DNA of 64,000 nucleotides from Lycorma delicatula (taxonomy: Eukaryota > Arthropoda > Insecta > Hemiptera > Fulgoridae): positions 298,768,647-298,832,646 of the forward strand of contig NC_134455.1 of NCBI RefSeq assembly GCF_047948215.1. Reading direction: 5' to 3'. Positions within the stretch are counted from its first letter, which is position 1, and each line of letters starts with the position of its first letter. The position numbers and the translations under genes were made by a program. Positions 60,203-64,000 of this stretch are shown in pieces. Below the pieces are notes generated by a model. The model worked only from the letters and a program-made list of their open reading frames with translations. It ran no database searches and was not told the origin of the DNA.

Positions 60203-60356
60203 AAATTCATAAAAAATAACGGTCCCTTAACAAAGTGCAACTTCTCAGTTAATAGGATACTTAATTTAAAAAACAATTCGGAATAATCTGCTACAACAAC
60301 ATGACAATTACCTATCCTGTTGAAGCATTTTTAACATGTATAAGATATTTTTAACA

Positions 60357-60679
60357 TGCTACTTTAAAACCAACCAGGTTGGTCTAGTGGTGAACGCGTT
60401 TTCCCAGATCAGCAGATTTGGAAGTCGAGATTTCCAGCATTCAAGTCCTAGTAAAGGCAGTTTTACAAGGAGTTGAGTACTAGATCGTAGATACCGGTGT
60501 TCTTTGGTGGTTGGGTTTCAATTAACCACACATCTCAGGAATGGTCGAACTGAGACTGTACAAGATTACACTTCATTTACACTCGTACATATCATCCTCA
60601 TTCATCCTCAGAATATTATCTGAACGGTAATTACCGGAGGATTAATAGGAAAATGAAAGGCAAAGGTGCTACTTTAAAA
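60357..60679 (+). mobile_element. Full-length SINE family B with target duplication
   Basis: TGCTACTTTAAAA at 60357-60369 is repeated at 60667-60679. Between them lies a 297 bp SINE with head GGTTGGTCTAGTGGTGAACG. A degenerate B box (ATTCAAGTCC) follows, then the body ACTAGATCGTAGATACCGGT and the tail ACGGTAATTACCGGAGGATT with an A-rich end. The exact 13 bp duplication defines both ends of the family B unit. Confidence 0.95.
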
Positions 60680-60923
60680 ATTTTAATCCATATTATTTGA
60701 ACTTAGCAAAAAGAGAAATATTGAATACCATTCAAAAATAAGAAATGAAAATGATTACGCCACGTACATCAGCGTATTCATTCATTACACAATGAACATC
60801 AAAGTCGTTCTTCAGGAACATATCGTGTAAGCCAGTAAACAAATTTGGCATCTTTCTGCTATATAACTAAAAAACAGGGTATTATTGAAATACGTCTACA
60901 AGAATCTCAACTCCAATACTGTC
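60680..60923. other. AT-rich spacer, no gene seen
   Basis: Short spacer between two retroelement insertions. Confidence 0.4.
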
Positions 60924-61910
60924 ACCTAATCCAATTTTTTTTTCCGTAGGAGGAGGAAAAATCTCTGCCACTCGTCAGCCGCGCTCTGACGGCAAGTGTG
61001 GGGCTCTCACCCTCAAATAATCCTCCCCTCTAGTCACGCAGGGGACAGACCTTATCCACATGGTATGTACACAGCCCCTGCGCAACCATCCGGGCGCTCT
61101 TGTCACCGAATTAGAATAGCCAGACCGACGTCCCCAGGGGATCATCAGCGAACGACGACTCCGGGGAGCCTCCGCCGCCCACCCCATAATGCTGGCCGCC
61201 CACAGCCGTCCGGCATCGGACTACATCGGACTTTCCGCCTCAGGTCAATTGTAGTCTTCCAGTCTACTTGCCCCTCTCCACCGCTGCCTTGTTTCTAATT
61301 ATGGTTGACACCGCAGTCGTTACTCTCGTCCAAGCATCTCTGTCAGCCAACCTCACACTTATTAGATTATCCACGTTTACTGCCCTGTGTTCATCATGGC
61401 AGCTCTCAAGTCTCTCCACCTCGTGCATGAACACACTACGTGTTCTGCCGTATCCTGCTCCCCACAATCATAGTACTCCATCTCGTAGTACTCCTACTTA
61501 TACGGAACAGGTACACTTTAAAGCACCCGTGCCCTGATAGAAACTGGGTGAGCTCGTAATTGCTTTCGCTCTACCCAGCTCCTGACGTCATGATGAGCCG
61601 GTGTGTCCAACGCCCAGTCTCGACCACATTCTACCTGTCGTTCCAGGCTCTGAACATCTCATCCACAGCCACTTTCCTCTCACTCACCGAAGCAATAGAA
61701 TTTTTCATCCTGGCCTGCAGATCAATCGGTGGCACACCATCTATGACTGACGCCGCTTCTGTATCTATAGTGCGGTATCCTGCGATAACCCGTAGATTGA
61801 GCCGTTGTTGTAGGCTGAACAACCTCCTCCTATTGCGAGTCCTATCAAGAGCACTGACCCAAGCAGATGCCCCATAGAGCACTACTGAAGAGTAAGTACC
61901 TAATCCAATT
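60924..61910 (-). mobile_element. 5'-truncated R1-like LINE with target duplication
   Basis: ACCTAATCCAATT occurs at 60924-60936 and at 61898-61910 and brackets a GC-rich insert of about 961 bp. A T run at 60935-60943 is the minus-strand poly(A) tail. The insert contains the C-terminal end of an R1-type pol protein (61897 down to about 61264) and a 3' untranslated region. The 5' end is cut inside the pol gene, as usual for truncated LINE insertions. The clear duplication and low decay suggest a fairly recent insertion. Confidence 0.94.
61264..61897 (-). pseudogene. R1-like pol C-terminal fragment
   Basis: The minus-strand frame starts inside the protein with TYSSVVLYGASAWVSALDRT and continues with NRRRLFSLQQRLNLRVIAGY and RTIDTEAASVIDGVPPIDLQ. 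These are the post-RT blocks of R1-clade LINEs. After a frame change or stop near 61600, another frame (61467-61264) reads HEVERLESCHDEHRAVNVDN and then RVTTAVSTIIRNKAAVERGK, the extreme C-terminus. The Met at 61990 that opens the frame lies in flanking host DNA, so it is not a real start. The element cannot encode an enzyme because the endonuclease and RT core are missing. Confidence 0.9.
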
Positions 61911-63812
61911 GTAGACCAACAGCATCCCATAGTCCCAAGGTTTTTCAAAATTATGAAAACTTTTAGTATATACAGGAACAGTATGTTCATTTAGATAAAG
62001 TAGTTTACGTTTTTTTAAATAAAAACTGTTTCATTAAAAATTGCGTTTTCATTTACCTTAAAATAACTGTTAATCGTTCCCTCGGGGTGACACCTTTTCT
62101 CAAGTTAGTGTCTTATCTCATTAAATGTCTTTCTGTTTTATTAAGCAGTATATTGAAAAAAATTAGAGACATTTTAAATATTCCATAAATTTTGTTTGTG
62201 GGAGAACGATTCCACTAAGATATTTTGGAAATGGAGCAGCGTTATCAAGGCAGTTGGGACGAATCAATGATGAACGACTACTGTTGGTTTCTACAGAGAG
62301 AAGTCCTTACTGTACACAAAACAAAGAAGTAATTTATATTAGTTCACCTCCTCCAATTTCAGTTATATTTTATCTGATATAACTGTATTCATCAATGATT
62401 ATTTTTATTTAAAAAGCATAATAAAATTAAGTATTAAAGTATAATAAAGTATTAAAATTAAGTATAATAGGTTACAGAATATATTCTGCCTAAAACTTAG
62501 TAACTTTCAAACTGTAATATTATTTAGCAATTCTGAAATGTGTACTTCAAAGAAGCGAAGGGTGGTGGAAAAAAAATTGACTTGATTTTCAGATTCAGCG
62601 CACAAAATAGATTAAAATTCACTTATTGGTGTTTCTGTACCGACAATTTTTTTTCTACTTTGTAGAACAGTGTTATAAAAACGTCATTAAATTAATTATT
62701 TTTTCTATATTTATTAACTGTTTGAAATTTTATTAATTACAAATGCAGTGTGAATTAATTTTTTTAACCATATTTTCAAGTTAAAAATGTATTTCATAAT
62801 AAATAAAAAATGTGTTATAAAGTAATTACTACGAATTCAGCAGAATTATGTTTTTGAGTGGTTTTGAAAGTTAGAAGACAGTTTATTAATAATCACGAAA
62901 CTGTACTGAATTTCATAGCTGTCAAGGTGAAGGTGATAAGGTTATTAGAAGACGAGACCGAAAGGGATCAGAGGAAGGTTGGTTAACTAGATCATTACTG
63001 TAGGTAGATACAGTTTAGTAATTGGCTCCCTGTTACTCTACTATTCCCATTTACAAGTACTTGTACTCTATTCAAGTTCTACATGTTTCCGGTGAACAAT
63101 GAATCAAACTTGCTCTTACAGCGAATCTTACAAGAAATTAAACAAAGAGAATTTACAGATGCAAGATTATCTTAGAAAGAATATCCTTGTTGCTAAATAA
63201 GTCCGTTTTCCTATATATATATATGTGTGTGTGTATGTTTTTTCGTGCATTATTTTAGAGCTTTTTATTTTTTATTAGTTTATTTAATAAATGAAAAAAT
63301 AGAAAAACTTGTAACAAAATAAAAAATCACAAAACTTATTCCGTATAAGAAGTAAATTAATTATAAATAAACTAAAATAATCATTAAATAGAAATTAGGA
63401 TTAGTAATTTATTTTTACCTTTCGTAAATTTAACTGATTTTATACTTAATGGTTATTTTTCGTTTAAAGTTAAATCTTTTAAAATGGTTTACTCTGAAAC
63501 TATATTTCCTTTACCAGTGTAATTAATTTGTTCTTATTGTCTCCGTTTGCGTATCCTTCGTAAAGATAATATTAAATTCAACTGGTTTAATATTAGTTTT
63601 TTTCTTTTCTTATCTTTTTTTTTTGTTTTGTGTTATTTTTTTCCCGTAATTTATTACTTGTTTTGAGTACAGTGTCTAATCCTTTTAAATTAAATGTAAA
63701 ATATGTTATACTTTAAAATCGATTTCTTCAGAAATCCATTGCTAATTTTAATTATTTTTATTTATTTACGTAATTCCAGGTTAGATTAACACTTCGTAGT
63801 GATACGATGTCA
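61911..63812. other. AT-rich DNA, no gene seen
   Basis: About 1.9 kb, AT-rich, with a TATATG/GTGTGT run near 63212-63238. I looked here for the next CUB exon and saw no convincing candidate. Confidence 0.5.
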
Positions 63813-64000
63813 ACCCTCCGGGTTGGTCTAGTGGTGAAAACGTATTCTAAAATTGCTGTATTGAAAGTTGAGATTTCCAGCGATTTAGTAAAGGCAGTTA
63901 CTTTTATATGGATTTGAATACTAGATCGTGGATACCGGTATTCTTTGGTAGATGGGTTTCAATTAACCACACATCTCAGGAATGGTCGAACTGAGGCTGT
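63813..64000 (+). mobile_element. SINE family B, cut by the window edge
   Basis: Reads CCGGGTTGGTCTAGTGGTGA, then ACTAGATCGTGGATACCGGT, and reaches AGGAATGGTCGAACTGAGGC at the last bases. It matches the 60357 copy, and the 3' tail lies beyond the window. Confidence 0.9.

Noticed and set aside
60975..61298. Proline/serine- and arginine-rich frames on both strands
   Set aside because: They fall in the GC-rich 3' untranslated part of the R1-like LINE and resemble no protein.
61631..61990. A 119-residue gene with its own start codon
   Set aside because: The first 30 or so residues lie in flanking DNA outside the target duplication; the rest is a LINE pol fragment.
62930..63000. A candidate next CUB exon (basic peptide near a GAAGACGAGACCG stretch)
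   Set aside because: The splice sites are weak and the peptide lacks the Cys and VYDG-type residues expected next.
1..64000. CRISPR array, bacterial operon or prophage
   Set aside because: No regularly spaced repeats and no dense prokaryotic coding; the splice structure and retroelements are animal-type.

Overview
The window is AT-rich nuclear DNA from an animal, most likely an insect. The evidence is split coding exons with GT-AG introns, several arthropod-type LINE clades, tRNA-derived SINEs, Ty3-like LTRs and mariner and Harbinger relics. The mixture resembles a large, repeat-laden hemipteran genome, but that is an impression and the species cannot be read from the sequence.

Only one host gene is supported. 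Two short plus-strand exons (22684-22840 and 35493-35552) are separated by a 12.65 kb intron and join in frame through matching phase-2 splice sites. Together they encode the first half of a CUB domain. It resembles the CUB proteins named suppressor of lurcher protein 1 (SOL-1-like) in arthropod annotations, but the exact orthologue is an inference. The other exons were not found here, so most of the window is probably intron or flank of this gene.

Layout by region. 0-5 kb: a retroelement tail, an interleaved inverted repeat and a 5'-truncated Jockey-like LINE (minus). 5-13 kb: a decayed RTE-like LINE (minus), a SINE, a RNase H-bearing LINE relic and a transposase C-terminus. 13-21 kb: a solo LTR, a GC-rich retroelement tail, a SINE, a decayed mariner and a long CA/CG repeat. 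22-36 kb: the CUB exons, with direct repeats around the first and an antisense solo LTR just upstream of the second. Between them lie an inverted-repeat element, a palindrome with a transposase relic and a Jockey RT tail. 36-45 kb: SINEs, a MITE-like element, a 5'-truncated LINE with a 13 bp target duplication and a GC-rich retroelement with a perfect 20 bp hairpin. 45-57 kb: two inverted copies of an unclassified repeat, an RTE fragment with its 3' repeats, SINE remnants and another transposase relic. 59-64 kb: a Harbinger transposase relic, a complete SINE and an R1-like LINE fragment (both with clear target duplications), and a SINE cut by the window edge.

Two SINE families with different tRNA-like heads share a common 3' tail, which suggests mobilisation by one LINE machinery. 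Most stretches between these elements are AT-rich DNA in which I see no gene.
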